Source: an uncultured Clostridia bacterium (GTDB taxonomy: Bacteria > Bacillota > Clostridia > Oscillospirales > Acutalibacteraceae). From it: DNA of 64,000 nucleotides. The first letter of the stretch is position 1. Each line of letters starts with the position of its first letter. Position numbers and translations under genes: made by a program. Below, piece after piece: positions 1 through 7,621 of this stretch. The stretch spans positions 1-64,000 of the forward strand of contig CALWVE010000041.1 in assembly GCA_944384905.1 (NCBI GenBank), in the 5' to 3' direction. The notes under the pieces were generated by a model. It did no database searches. It saw nothing but the letters and a program-made list of their open reading frames with translations, and had not been told where the DNA came from.

Positions 1-432
1 GTTTCCTACAAGCGGTTTCTGGATCTGATCGAAGCGGATGCCCAAGCCTTTCGCCCGCTTTCAAAGGCGTACGGCATTCCCAAAACAGACCCCGAACGCC
101 CGCAAATCATGGAAGCCGCGCTGCGCACAGCCTGTGAAACTCCCTTTGCCGTGATTCAGGAAGCACAAAACTTGCTCGCCCTTTTGGAAGAGCTGACCGA
201 AAAAGGTTCCCGCCTGGTTGTCAGCGACGTAGGCGTAGCGGCTTCGTGCTGCCGGTGTGCCGCCGAAAGCGCCGCTTTGAATGTATATATCAACACAAAA
301 ATGATGACCGACCGCGATTATGCGGAAAAACTGAACCATGAAACAGAAACCGGCGTTCAAACGGTCTGCCGGCGCAGCGAAACCGTTTACCAAACCGTAC
401 AAACAATCTTGAGGAGGAACATCCATGCGTGA
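1..432 (+). CDS. Cyclodeaminase/cyclohydrolase family protein (FTCD_C/FchA-like), 3' part
   Basis: The reading frame is open from the first base and ends in TGA, so about 143 C-terminal residues are seen and the start lies outside the window. The helical, Ala-rich sequence with RPLSKAYGIPK, ETPFAVIQEA and VVSDVGVAA is typical of the formiminotransferase-cyclodeaminase C-terminal family, which includes the stand-alone methenyl-tetrahydrofolate cyclohydrolase FchA of clostridia. The last codons overlap the folD start by 8 bp, and the folD ribosome-binding site (GAGGAGG) lies inside this gene, so the two are translationally coupled. The likely role is interconversion of 5,10-methenyl-THF and 10-formyl-THF in the cytoplasm. 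Formimino-THF cyclodeaminase is the alternative. The coupled FolD lacks cyclohydrolase residues, which favours the cyclohydrolase role (inference). Confidence 0.8.
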   Translation, partial: VSYKRFLDLIEADAQAFRPLSKAYGIPKTDPERPQIMEAALRTACETPFAVIQEAQNLLALLEELTEKGSRLVVSDVGVAASCCRCAAESAALNVYINTKMMTDRDYAEKLNHETETGVQTVCRRSETVYQTVQTILRRNIHA

Positions 433-1279
433 ATTGAGAGGAAAACCGGTGGCGGATGACTTGACACAGCAGCTGAAAACACGAATTGAAAAACTGGCGG
501 AAAACGGCATAACGCCTACGCTGGCCATTGTACGCGTGGGCGAACGTGCGGACGATCTCTCCTATGAAAGAGGCGCGCAAAAACGTTTTGCCGGCGCCGG
601 CGCTGATGTTCAGGTGCATACATTACCGGCGGACTGCAGCCAGGCAGACCTGGAAAACACGTTGACCATGCTCAGTCGCGATCCGGCTGTTGACGGCATT
701 CTGCTGTTCCGCCCGCTGCCAGCTCAACTTTCGGAGACGCGCGCCAAGTCGTTTATTGACCCTGCCAAAGATGTAGACTGCTTCACAGACGGAGGTTATG
801 CGGCTCTGCTGACCGGAAGCGGAAAGGCCTGCCCGCCCTGCACGCCGGCCGCTGTGATGGAGTTGCTGGATCATTACGGGATCGATCTCACCGGCAAGCG
901 CGTCACCATTGTCGGACGCAGTCTGGTTGTCGGCAAGCCGCTGATGCTGATGATGCTGGCCAAAAATGCCACGGTCACGGTATGCCATACACGCACAGCC
1001 GACCTGCCCGCCGAATGCCGTCGGGCGGATATCCTGGTAGCTTGTGTGGGAAAAGCCAAAATGATTGACGCATCGTATGTGCGGGAAGGTCAGATTGTCG
1101 TTGACGTGGGCATCAATGTGGACGAAGCGGGCAACCTGTGCGGCGACGTCGATTATGAAAGCGTTTCTGCCATCGCCGAAGCTATTACGCCTGTGCCGCG
1201 CGGCGTAGGCTCGATCACCACGGCTGTTTTGCTCAAACATGTAACGGAATGCGCCGAACGTTCGGCTGAAACAAACTGA
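425..1279 (+). CDS. folD: FolD-family methylene-THF dehydrogenase, divergent at the cyclohydrolase site
   Basis: The 284-residue cytoplasmic protein has the normal FolD length. It shows the substrate region (Tyr47, KDVD at 115-118, PPCTP near 137) and a Rossmann nucleotide-binding segment (VGRSLVVGKP near 163-172, ITPVPRGVG near the C terminus). Aligned by eye without gaps to human and E. coli FolD, the catalytic Lys four residues after the Tyr is Ala51, and the conserved Gln of the QLP motif is Phe95 (FRP). Both positions are important for cyclohydrolase activity in characterised FolD enzymes. The protein probably keeps NAD(P)-dependent 5,10-methylene-THF dehydrogenase activity, while the coupled upstream gene supplies the cyclohydrolase step (inference). 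The start is ATG after GAGGAGGAACATCC. Confidence 0.9.
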   Translation: MRELRGKPVADDLTQQLKTRIEKLAENGITPTLAIVRVGERADDLSYERGAQKRFAGAGADVQVHTLPADCSQADLENTLTMLSRDPAVDGILLFRPLPAQLSETRAKSFIDPAKDVDCFTDGGYAALLTGSGKACPPCTPAAVMELLDHYGIDLTGKRVTIVGRSLVVGKPLMLMMLAKNATVTVCHTRTADLPAECRRADILVACVGKAKMIDASYVREGQIVVDVGINVDEAGNLCGDVDYESVSAIAEAITPVPRGVGSITTAVLLKHVTECAERSAETN

Positions 1280-1301
1280 TAAAAATCGGGAGGATTTTAA
1301 A

Positions 1302-2183
1302 ATGAGAACAATTGAAAATGACTGGCTTCGTGTACAAGTAAGCGACCATGGTGCGGAACTCTCCGCCGTATTCGATAAAACGAACGGACGGGATGTGCTC
1401 TGGACAGCCGATCCGGCTTTTTGGGATCGCCACGCGCCTATTCTCTTCCCTTTTGTGGGACGTGTGTACGGCAATGTTTATCGCTATAAAGGAAAGGAAT
1501 ATCCGATGGGACAGCACGGCTTTGCCCGTGATCTGGAATTCGTCTGCACAGACGAGCAGGCAGACCGTGTAACGCACCAGCTCTGCTCCACCCAAGAAAC
1601 CCGCGCTGTATATCCGTTTGATTTTGTGCTGACCGTTACCCATCGCTTAGAGAAAAATAGCCTGTTCGTGGAATGGAAAGTGGAAAATCCGAGCGATGAG
1701 CCTCTGTATTTTTCCATCGGCGGCCATCCGGGCTTCTTGTGCCCCGTTTTGCCGGGAACCAAACAGACGGACTACTTCCTCTCCTTCCCCGGGCATGAAA
1801 AACTGACCTGCAAATCGGTGGACGTTGCAACGGGCACCATCTGGAACGACCGTGCCTTTACACTCGAAACGCCGGACGGCGTTGTAGGCGTTACGGAACA
1901 CACTTTCGACAACGACGCACTCGTATTCGACGACAATCAGGTCAAGACTGTTGGAATTCTCTACCCGGATAAAACGCCTTACATCACCCTGCATTGCCCC
2001 GATTTCCCCTCGCTGGGCGTATGGTCTAAGCCGAACAACACCGCTCCGTTTATCTGTCTGGAGCCCTGGACAGGCCGCTGTGATAATTCCGGTTTTTCCG
2101 GCGAGCTTCCGGAAAAATACGGTGTGCAGACGCTGGCTTCCCACGAAACGTTCCGGCGCGGCTACGAAATTGTAATTGAATAA
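1302..2183 (+). CDS. Aldose 1-epimerase family protein (LacX/YihR-like)
   Basis: The 293-residue protein has the galactose-mutarotase-like beta-sandwich pattern: an N-terminal GAELSAV segment, PILFPFVGRV, and IGGHPGF carrying the likely catalytic His, with ICLEPWTG near the C terminus. Members of this branch interconvert anomers of aldoses or sugar-6-phosphates; the exact sugar cannot be read from sequence. The start is ATG, 8 bp after GGGAGGA. It lies 22 bp downstream of folD and may be co-transcribed with it. It is followed by a terminator hairpin at 2202-2230. It is distinct from the canonical galM at 51773. Confidence 0.85.
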   Translation: MRTIENDWLRVQVSDHGAELSAVFDKTNGRDVLWTADPAFWDRHAPILFPFVGRVYGNVYRYKGKEYPMGQHGFARDLEFVCTDEQADRVTHQLCSTQETRAVYPFDFVLTVTHRLEKNSLFVEWKVENPSDEPLYFSIGGHPGFLCPVLPGTKQTDYFLSFPGHEKLTCKSVDVATGTIWNDRAFTLETPDGVVGVTEHTFDNDALVFDDNQVKTVGILYPDKTPYITLHCPDFPSLGVWSKPNNTAPFICLEPWTGRCDNSGFSGELPEKYGVQTLASHETFRRGYEIVIE

Positions 2184-2201
2184 TCCCTAAATAGAAATAG
2201 T

Positions 2202-2230
2202 AAAAAGCACCGTTCAAATGAACGGTGCTT
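2202..2230. terminator. Terminator-type hairpin, first copy of a 29-bp duplication
   Basis: A perfect 12-bp stem (AAGCACCGTTCA / TGAACGGTGCTT) with a 2-base centre follows the epimerase gene. It has an A-run on the left but no T-run on the right, so it would terminate leftward transcription best. The same 29 bases recur at 2480-2508. Confidence 0.75.
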
Positions 2231-2286
2231 AGCCTGTCGATAAATCTGATGCGTAAAGAAATCTGCTTAAACGTAAAAGTTTCGAT

Positions 2287-2439
2287 CAAACCTTTTCAAA
2301 GGTTTGCGGTTTCCAAAGGCAGCGCCTTTGGCCGCTTTCCGCAGAAAGCGGAATTCTTTGGCGTCATTAAGCGCAGGAGGGTAGTTCAAACCGTCCAGTG
2401 GACGGTTTGAACGTAGGGAACCCTCGCCGGGGGTTCCCT
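2287..2439 (+). repeat. Dispersed multi-hairpin repeat element, copy 1
   Basis: Five consecutive palindromes fill this non-coding stretch: 2287-2306 (9-bp arms), 2313-2331 (8 bp), 2332-2351 (8 bp, loop CGCA), 2384-2412 (13 bp, loop AGT) and 2415-2439 (9 bp). A 16-base linker TAAGCGCAGGAGGGTA ends at 2383. The whole array recurs in reverse orientation at 39633-39846, with compensatory changes in the stems. No protein is supported here. It could be a structured RNA, a non-autonomous mobile repeat (MITE/BIME-like) or a protein-binding array; function is unknown. Confidence 0.85.
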
Positions 2440-2479
2440 TATGTAAATATTGAATTTGCAAACAAAATAACTATTTCCA

Positions 2480-2510
2480 AAAAAGCACCGTTCAAATGAA
2501 CGGTGCTTTT
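2480..2510. terminator. Bidirectional terminator, second copy of the duplication
   Basis: This is the same 12-bp stem as at 2205-2230, here with A-runs on the left and TTTT on the right. It lies 11 bp beyond the galT stop codon and is the natural terminator of the minus-strand galT operon. Confidence 0.85.
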
Positions 2511-2520
2511 ATCATTTAGA

Positions 2521-4029
2521 TTAAGCATTTACGGCATCTACAAAGCGTAGGAACGCCATGCGGCCCGCCGCATCGGCTTTATACACACCGGCGTCTTCGA
2601 GCACATGCAAAAAGATTTTGCCGACTTCTTCGCGCACAGTCGCTTCGATTTGATCGTCCGGAATCTGCATAGCTTTCAGCTCTTCCAGCCACGGGCGATG
2701 CGCTTCCATGCCCGGCTGCGCCATGCTTTCGGCTTCCTTTTCGGGACAGCGGAGCGCTTCCTCGACAAAAGCCAGTTCCTTTTTCAGGCGGGCGGGCAAC
2801 ACGGCGAGCCCCATCACTTCGATCAGGCCGATATTTTCCTTTTTGATGTGATGCCACTCAGCATGCGGATGGAAAATACCCAGCGGATGTTCTTCGCTGG
2901 TGCGGTTGTTGCGCAGGACCAGATCCAGCTCAAATCCATCGGAACGCATACGCGCAATCGGCGTGATTGTATTGTGCGACGTGCCGTTTGTCTCGGCAAA
3001 AATACCGGCGGCCGGATCGGAATACCCACGCCACTGATTCAAAATGCGGGTAGCCAGCGCGCAAAGACGCTTTGCATTAGGCGAGCGCAGACGGATCACC
3101 GACATCGGCCACTTAACCAAGCCGGCTTCTACATCCTCGAAACCGGCAAATTTCACCGGACGGATAATGGGCGCTTTGGCCATGGGGAATTCAAAATGGC
3201 CGCCCTGGAAATGATCGTGCGTCAAGATAGAACCGCCGACAATCGGCAGGTCTGCATTCGATCCCAGGAAATAATGCGGGAATTTCTTAACAAAATCGAG
3301 CAAGCGGCGGAAAGTCTTTTCCGAAACCTGCATCGGCGTGTGCGCCTGATTGAGCACGATGCAATGTTCATTGTAATACACATACGGCGAATACTGGAAG
3401 AACCAGTTTTCCCCGTCGAGTGTAAGCGGGATCATGCGGTGATTGGCACGGGCCGCCTGGCTCACACTGCCCGCAAAGCCTTCGTTTTCGCGGCACAGGG
3501 CGCATTTCGGATACCCGGTCTGCTTCATCGTTTTGGCGGCGGCAATTGCCTTCGGGTCTTTTTCCGGCTTGGAAAGGTTGATGGTAATCACCAGATCACC
3601 GTATTCGGTGGGCGTTTCCCACTTCACGTCACGCGCCACACGGTCGGTACGGATATAATTCGAAGCGAGGCTGAGACGATAATAAAAATCGGTGGCCAAA
3701 CGGCTGTCCTGCATATACAGGCTGTTAAAGCGACGGATCACTTCGGAAGGCCGCATCATCAGGCAGTTCATGATTTCGGTATCGAACAAATCGCGATACA
3801 CAACGGTATTGTGCTCGAGCTTGCCGTTTTCGGCGGCCCAATCGAGCATTTCTTCCAACACAGGCGCCGGACTTTCCAGCGTCTCTTCTACGGGAACAGG
3901 GGTAAATTCCGATAATCCCAGCAAATAAAGCAAACGGTTCGCCGTATATACGGTGTCTTCGGGTTCAATCAACCCCTGCTGCAATCCATAATGCAGCAAA
4001 CGGTTGACGGCAAAATTGATATCGATCAT
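2521..4029 (-). CDS. galT: UDP-glucose--hexose-1-phosphate uridylyltransferase, class II GalT
   Basis: The 502-residue protein has the length and sequence of the Firmicutes-type GalT (GalP_UDP_transf plus C-terminal domain), not the shorter E. coli type. GGSILTHDHFQGG carries the HxH-type nucleotidyl-transfer site, and FEFPMAKAPI and HPHAEWHHIKKENIGLIEVMG are further family blocks. It transfers UMP between UDP-glucose and galactose-1-phosphate in the Leloir pathway. The frame is open further upstream, but ATG at 4029 is chosen because AGGAGTG sits 8 bp before it and the family N terminus begins there. It is the second gene of a minus-strand pair. No galK or galE is seen in the window. Confidence 0.93.
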   Translation of the reverse strand: MIDINFAVNRLLHYGLQQGLIEPEDTVYTANRLLYLLGLSEFTPVPVEETLESPAPVLEEMLDWAAENGKLEHNTVVYRDLFDTEIMNCLMMRPSEVIRRFNSLYMQDSRLATDFYYRLSLASNYIRTDRVARDVKWETPTEYGDLVITINLSKPEKDPKAIAAAKTMKQTGYPKCALCRENEGFAGSVSQAARANHRMIPLTLDGENWFFQYSPYVYYNEHCIVLNQAHTPMQVSEKTFRRLLDFVKKFPHYFLGSNADLPIVGGSILTHDHFQGGHFEFPMAKAPIIRPVKFAGFEDVEAGLVKWPMSVIRLRSPNAKRLCALATRILNQWRGYSDPAAGIFAETNGTSHNTITPIARMRSDGFELDLVLRNNRTSEEHPLGIFHPHAEWHHIKKENIGLIEVMGLAVLPARLKKELAFVEEALRCPEKEAESMAQPGMEAHRPWLEELKAMQIPDDQIEATVREEVGKIFLHVLEDAGVYKADAAGRMAFLRFVDAVNA

Positions 4030-4078
4030 CCGTTCATCACTCCTGTTCACGTTTGGATTGATGCTTACAGCAATCGGA

Positions 4079-4750
4079 TCAATCGTGAATTTCCACGATT
4101 TCCCCTGCTTTTTTATAGATATGCCCTGCGGGTACAAAACCGCGCACCATCGAAAGCGGGTACACGCGGCTTTCGCGCCCAATCACGCTGCCCGGCGTCA
4201 ATACGCTGTTGCAGCCGACTTCTACATGGTCGCCCAACACGGCGCCGAATTTTTTCAGCCCGCTTTCTACGCGGCCTTCTTCGGTGCGCACGGTAACAAG
4301 CGTTTTATCCTGCTTTACATTCGAGGTAATGGCGCCGGCGCCCATATGGGAATAATAACCCAGCACGGAATCGCCTACATAGTTGTAGTGCGGAACCTGC
4401 ACGTGGTCAAACAAAATGACGTTTTTCAGCTCCGTGGAATTACCTACTACACAATCGTCGCCCACCAGCGCATTTCCGCGGATAAACGCCCCGGGACGCA
4501 CTTCGGTGCGGTGCCCGATGATGCACGGGCCGGCAATGTAGTTATTGGGATAAATTTTCGCATCTTTGGCAATCCAAATCTGATCGCCCTTATATTCAAA
4601 TTCGTCCTGCGGCAGCGTGGGCCCCAGCTGTTTGATGAAATCGCCGATGCCTTTCAGTGCTTCCCAGGGATAGGTGGTTTCCTTTAGAAGCGAAGCTGCA
4701 CGTGTGTGAGAAAGATCAAGCAAAACCTGTGTTTTTAAAGATTCGTACAT
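4079..4750 (-). CDS. Left-handed beta-helix (hexapeptide-repeat) acyl/nucleotidyltransferase-like protein
   Basis: The 223-residue protein is built mainly of imperfect hexapeptide turns (IAKDAKIYPNNYIAGPCIIGHRTEV through SVIGRESRVYPLSMVRG), giving a GlmU-type LbetaH fold. It starts with a short helical segment of about 50 residues and has no nucleotidyltransferase domain of its own. Close relatives in clostridia are annotated as UDP-N-acetylglucosamine pyrophosphorylase or glucosamine-1-phosphate acetyltransferase-like, but the substrate is not determinable here. It lies 49 bp upstream of galT behind a shared promoter, which suggests a sugar-nucleotide role. The start is ATG after AAAGGAG. 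Confidence 0.75.
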   Translation of the reverse strand: MYESLKTQVLLDLSHTRAASLLKETTYPWEALKGIGDFIKQLGPTLPQDEFEYKGDQIWIAKDAKIYPNNYIAGPCIIGHRTEVRPGAFIRGNALVGDDCVVGNSTELKNVILFDHVQVPHYNYVGDSVLGYYSHMGAGAITSNVKQDKTLVTVRTEEGRVESGLKKFGAVLGDHVEVGCNSVLTPGSVIGRESRVYPLSMVRGFVPAGHIYKKAGEIVEIHD

Positions 4751-4776
4751 AACTGTACTCCTTTCTTACGGTATTC

Positions 4777-4806
4777 ATTATATACTCATTTTTGAGCGCG
4801 GGTAAA
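4777..4806 (-). promoter_or_regulatory. Promoter of the LbetaH-galT operon
   Basis: On the minus strand, TTTACC (4806-4801) and TATAAT (4782-4777) are separated by 18 bp. The -10 is perfect and the -35 weak. The first gene starts at 4750. Confidence 0.65.
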
Positions 4807-4891
4807 TAAAATATTCTTGCCGGTATATATAGAATTATCCCATTTATCAAAAAGCCTTTCTTGTTTTCACCCCCTTTTGCTCGGCGTAAGA

Positions 4892-4920
4892 TTGACAAGC
4901 TTTATAGTAACTGCTACAAT
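4892..4920 (+). promoter_or_regulatory. Sigma-A promoter of the alcohol dehydrogenase gene
   Basis: TTGACA (4892-4897), a 17-bp spacer and TACAAT (4915-4920) lie 43 bp upstream of the ATG at 4963. GGGAGGA precedes the start codon. Confidence 0.85.
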
Positions 4921-4962
4921 GAAAAAAAGTACATGCAGCCTGCTTTATGGGAGGAATAGACG

Positions 4963-6135
4963 ATGCAGAATTTTATGTACAATACCCCTACGCAAGTTTT
5001 CTTCGGCCGCGGCGTGGAAAAAGAAATCGGTCCGCAGCTGAAAGCGCGCGGATACAAAAAGATCATGCTGCACTACGGCGGCGGAAGCATCAAGCGCACC
5101 GGTCTGTATGACAAGGTAACCGAAAGCCTGCGCGAGGCGGGGCTTGATTGGATTGAACTGGGCGGCGTAGCGCCGAACCCGAAGATCAGCTTTGTTCGTG
5201 AATGCCTCAAGATCTGCCGCAAAGAGCAGATCGATTTCATTCTGGCTGTGGGCGGAGGCAGTGTCATCGACAGCGCCAAAGCTATCGCCATGGGACTGGC
5301 CAACGACAAAGACCCGTGGGAAATCATCACCGGCGGCAAAATGCCGGAGAAAACGTTCCCGGTGGGTGCTGTTCTGACGATTTCGGCCGCCGGCAGCGAA
5401 ATGAGCAATTCGCATGTTATCACCAATGAAGAAATTCACATGAAACGCGGCCTCAACACCGAAATGGTACGCCCGGTGGTCGCTTTTATGAACCCGGAAA
5501 ATACCTTCACGGTTTCGCCGTTCCAGACCGGATGCGGCATTGTAGATATTATGATGCACACGCTGGAACGATACCTCACCCCGGATGAGGACGCCATCCT
5601 CACCGACCGCATCGCGGAAGCGCTGCTGGTAAGCGTAAAAGAAGCCGGTCCTGTAGCTCTGAAAAATCCGGAAGATTATGAAGCTCGTTCCACGCTGATG
5701 TGGGCTTCCAGCCTCTCGCATAATGGCCTTACAGGTTGCGGCAAAACATTTGGATTCACCGTCCACAAGCTGGAGCATGATTTCAGCGGCGTATTCGACA
5801 ACATTGCACACGGCGCCGGTTTGTCCGTCTTGTTCCCGGCCTGGGCGGCCTATGTTTACAAAGACAATGTGAAGAAATTTGCCCGCCTGGCCGAAAAGGT
5901 CATGGATATTCCGGTAGGCGAAGACGAAGAAGCCACGGCGCTGGCCGGTATTCAGGCTTTCAAGGACTATTTCCGCTCGCTCGGCATGCCCGTCACGCTG
6001 GGTGAACTGGGCGTTCCGGCTGACGCCTATGAACAGATTGCCAATCTTACCACAGCCAACGACACGAAAAAAGTTCCGGGCTTCCGCGAACTGACCAAGG
6101 CCGATTTGCTGGCTATCTATAAGCTGGCTGAATAA
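4963..6135 (+). CDS. Iron-containing alcohol dehydrogenase (BDH/YqhD-like)
   Basis: The 390-residue protein belongs to the Fe-ADH superfamily. The N-terminal domain carries GGGSIK near 40 and the cofactor-phosphate loop GGGSVIDSAKAIA near 98-110. The C-terminal helical domain holds the likely metal ligands Asp195, His199, His268 and His283. Butanol dehydrogenases of clostridia and E. coli YqhD share this layout. They reduce aldehydes to alcohols with NAD(P)H in the cytoplasm, so a role in fermentation or aldehyde detoxification is likely. It is a single-gene unit with its own promoter (4892-4920) and terminator (6172-6200). Confidence 0.92.
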   Translation: MQNFMYNTPTQVFFGRGVEKEIGPQLKARGYKKIMLHYGGGSIKRTGLYDKVTESLREAGLDWIELGGVAPNPKISFVRECLKICRKEQIDFILAVGGGSVIDSAKAIAMGLANDKDPWEIITGGKMPEKTFPVGAVLTISAAGSEMSNSHVITNEEIHMKRGLNTEMVRPVVAFMNPENTFTVSPFQTGCGIVDIMMHTLERYLTPDEDAILTDRIAEALLVSVKEAGPVALKNPEDYEARSTLMWASSLSHNGLTGCGKTFGFTVHKLEHDFSGVFDNIAHGAGLSVLFPAWAAYVYKDNVKKFARLAEKVMDIPVGEDEEATALAGIQAFKDYFRSLGMPVTLGELGVPADAYEQIANLTTANDTKKVPGFRELTKADLLAIYKLAE

Positions 6136-6171
6136 AAGCTTGGCGTCCGTAAACGCAAAGGAATAATTTAG

Positions 6172-6201
6172 GCCTCCGCAGAAATTCTGCGGAGGCTTTT
6201 T
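6172..6201. terminator. Terminator between the alcohol dehydrogenase and dockerin genes
   Basis: An 11-bp GC-rich stem (GCCTCCGCAGA / TCTGCGGAGGC, 6172-6196) is followed by TTTTTTG. It ends the plus-strand gene and lies just past the convergent minus-strand dockerin gene. Confidence 0.88.
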
Positions 6202-6204
6202 TGT

Positions 6205-7581
6205 TTATCCTTCTTCCCGGAACATGCGGATCACAAGCAACAGATCATGTGTATCCACACGCCCGTTCCGGTCAACATCTGCGGCGATTTCATAAACGCC
6301 ACTCAGTTCGGCTTCGCCCAGAATCGCCTGCTGTAGTGCCCGGATATCGGCGGAGTTAACCGTACCGCTGCCGTTTGCATCTCCGGGAACGACGATCGGA
6401 AGCGTTTCGCCACTATTAAGCTTCGCGCTCATTCCTGTGCGGCAAGCGCCGGACGCCTCTTCGCCTGAAGCATCCCAAACTTTTGTAACCGACTCACTCT
6501 TTTTCAGCTGAGACACCGTGATGCCCACACGCACTTCAAGATAATCTCCCCGCCGGTACACGCCCTCGGGAAAATCATTTTCTTCCGGTACGGATGATTC
6601 TTCTTCTGACGAAGCAGGCGGTTCAGGTTCCGTTTCCGAATCATAATCCAGAAAAGCAACGCCTATTTCATTTTCGTCTGTTCTGAGCAACACGGCATCC
6701 CCAGCCATGGCTAAAATTGTTCCCGGAACGGTACAATGTCCCTGTGTTTCTCCGCTCCAAAGATCACAGACCGTAATCGTGTTGGTTCCCTCTCCAAAAA
6801 CGGCATACTCTCCGCTGACGGCTGCCGAAGACAAATAAGTATAACGAGGCGGCAAACCGGAAGCACCTGCATAGCTGATTTCTCCCGAACCATAGTAACA
6901 GAAGTTTCCGCTTGCATCCTGAAAATAGCCGTTTCCTAAAGAGACCATGGGAAGTGTACCCGAATATCCCATACCATATAGGCCGTCCGGTACAGAAGAA
7001 GTATCGGCAGCCAAAACACCGCTTTCGGGACAAAAAGCAAACAATACGCCTTCGGCAACACAAAGAGAACGAGCAGGCGACGGCAAATCATAAATTGCCA
7101 GCTGCTTTCCACCGCTTCCGAAAACAGTTAGCGTATGTCCGCTGGAAATCCATACTCGGTTAGAGCCATCCACCGCCATAGCGAGAACAGAACCGGCAGG
7201 CAGACTCAGCGTATAAGATTCTATCGTATTACCCCAGGAATCCGCCAGCACAACCCAAGACTGACTCCCGTCATTGAAAAGCATGGCAAACGTACCGCTA
7301 TAGCCGCAAGCCGCCGAGCAAGGCATCGCGGAACCGCCGGGATAAATCTCCGTACAGAAATGGCTTCCATCCGCAGAAGCACCCACAAGATAGGTGGACG
7401 AGTGGCTTGAAATCACACCACTAACGCCGGCATTTGTTTCCAAAAACGAATAAACCGTTTCATTTCCGTACCCGCTGCAAACGGGAATAACCGACGCTCG
7501 AACCGAAACAAAAAACAAACTACATAATGCGCAAAATAAGAAAAAGATGCCTATGGACACAACAAAAAATCGCTGTTTCAT
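6205..7581 (-). CDS. Secreted dockerin-domain protein with beta-propeller-like body
   Basis: The 458-residue protein begins with a basic, strongly hydrophobic N terminus (a signal peptide or membrane anchor of about 30 residues). The middle of about 280 residues has repeated short beta-strand patterns (AVDGSNRVWISSG, YAVFGEGTNTITVCDLWSG) like a propeller. A Glu/Ser/Pro-rich linker near 320-340 follows, then a C-terminal type I-like dockerin (about 397-458). The dockerin has two calcium loops, GDANGSGTVNSADIRAL and ADVDRNGRVDTHDLLLV. Dockerins normally bind cohesins of cellulosomes or other surface complexes; no cohesin gene is seen here. The second of two adjacent ATGs (7581) is chosen because it sits 8 bp from AGGAG. 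The propeller assignment is tentative. Confidence 0.8.
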   Translation of the reverse strand: MKQRFFVVSIGIFFLFCALCSLFFVSVRASVIPVCSGYGNETVYSFLETNAGVSGVISSHSSTYLVGASADGSHFCTEIYPGGSAMPCSAACGYSGTFAMLFNDGSQSWVVLADSWGNTIESYTLSLPAGSVLAMAVDGSNRVWISSGHTLTVFGSGGKQLAIYDLPSPARSLCVAEGVLFAFCPESGVLAADTSSVPDGLYGMGYSGTLPMVSLGNGYFQDASGNFCYYGSGEISYAGASGLPPRYTYLSSAAVSGEYAVFGEGTNTITVCDLWSGETQGHCTVPGTILAMAGDAVLLRTDENEIGVAFLDYDSETEPEPPASSEEESSVPEENDFPEGVYRRGDYLEVRVGITVSQLKKSESVTKVWDASGEEASGACRTGMSAKLNSGETLPIVVPGDANGSGTVNSADIRALQQAILGEAELSGVYEIAADVDRNGRVDTHDLLLVIRMFREEG

Positions 7582-7621
7582 AGGCATCTCTCCTAACGTA
7601 ACTTATAGACTGCCAGAGATG

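Noticed and set aside
2225-2410. Short frames inside the dispersed repeat
   Set aside because: They cross the hairpin array and have no ribosome-binding site; the same region in copy 2 does not conserve the frame.
2202-2508. CRISPR array
   Set aside because: Only two copies of the 29-base repeat occur, spaced about 250 bp apart, and they are palindromic terminators; no cas genes are seen.
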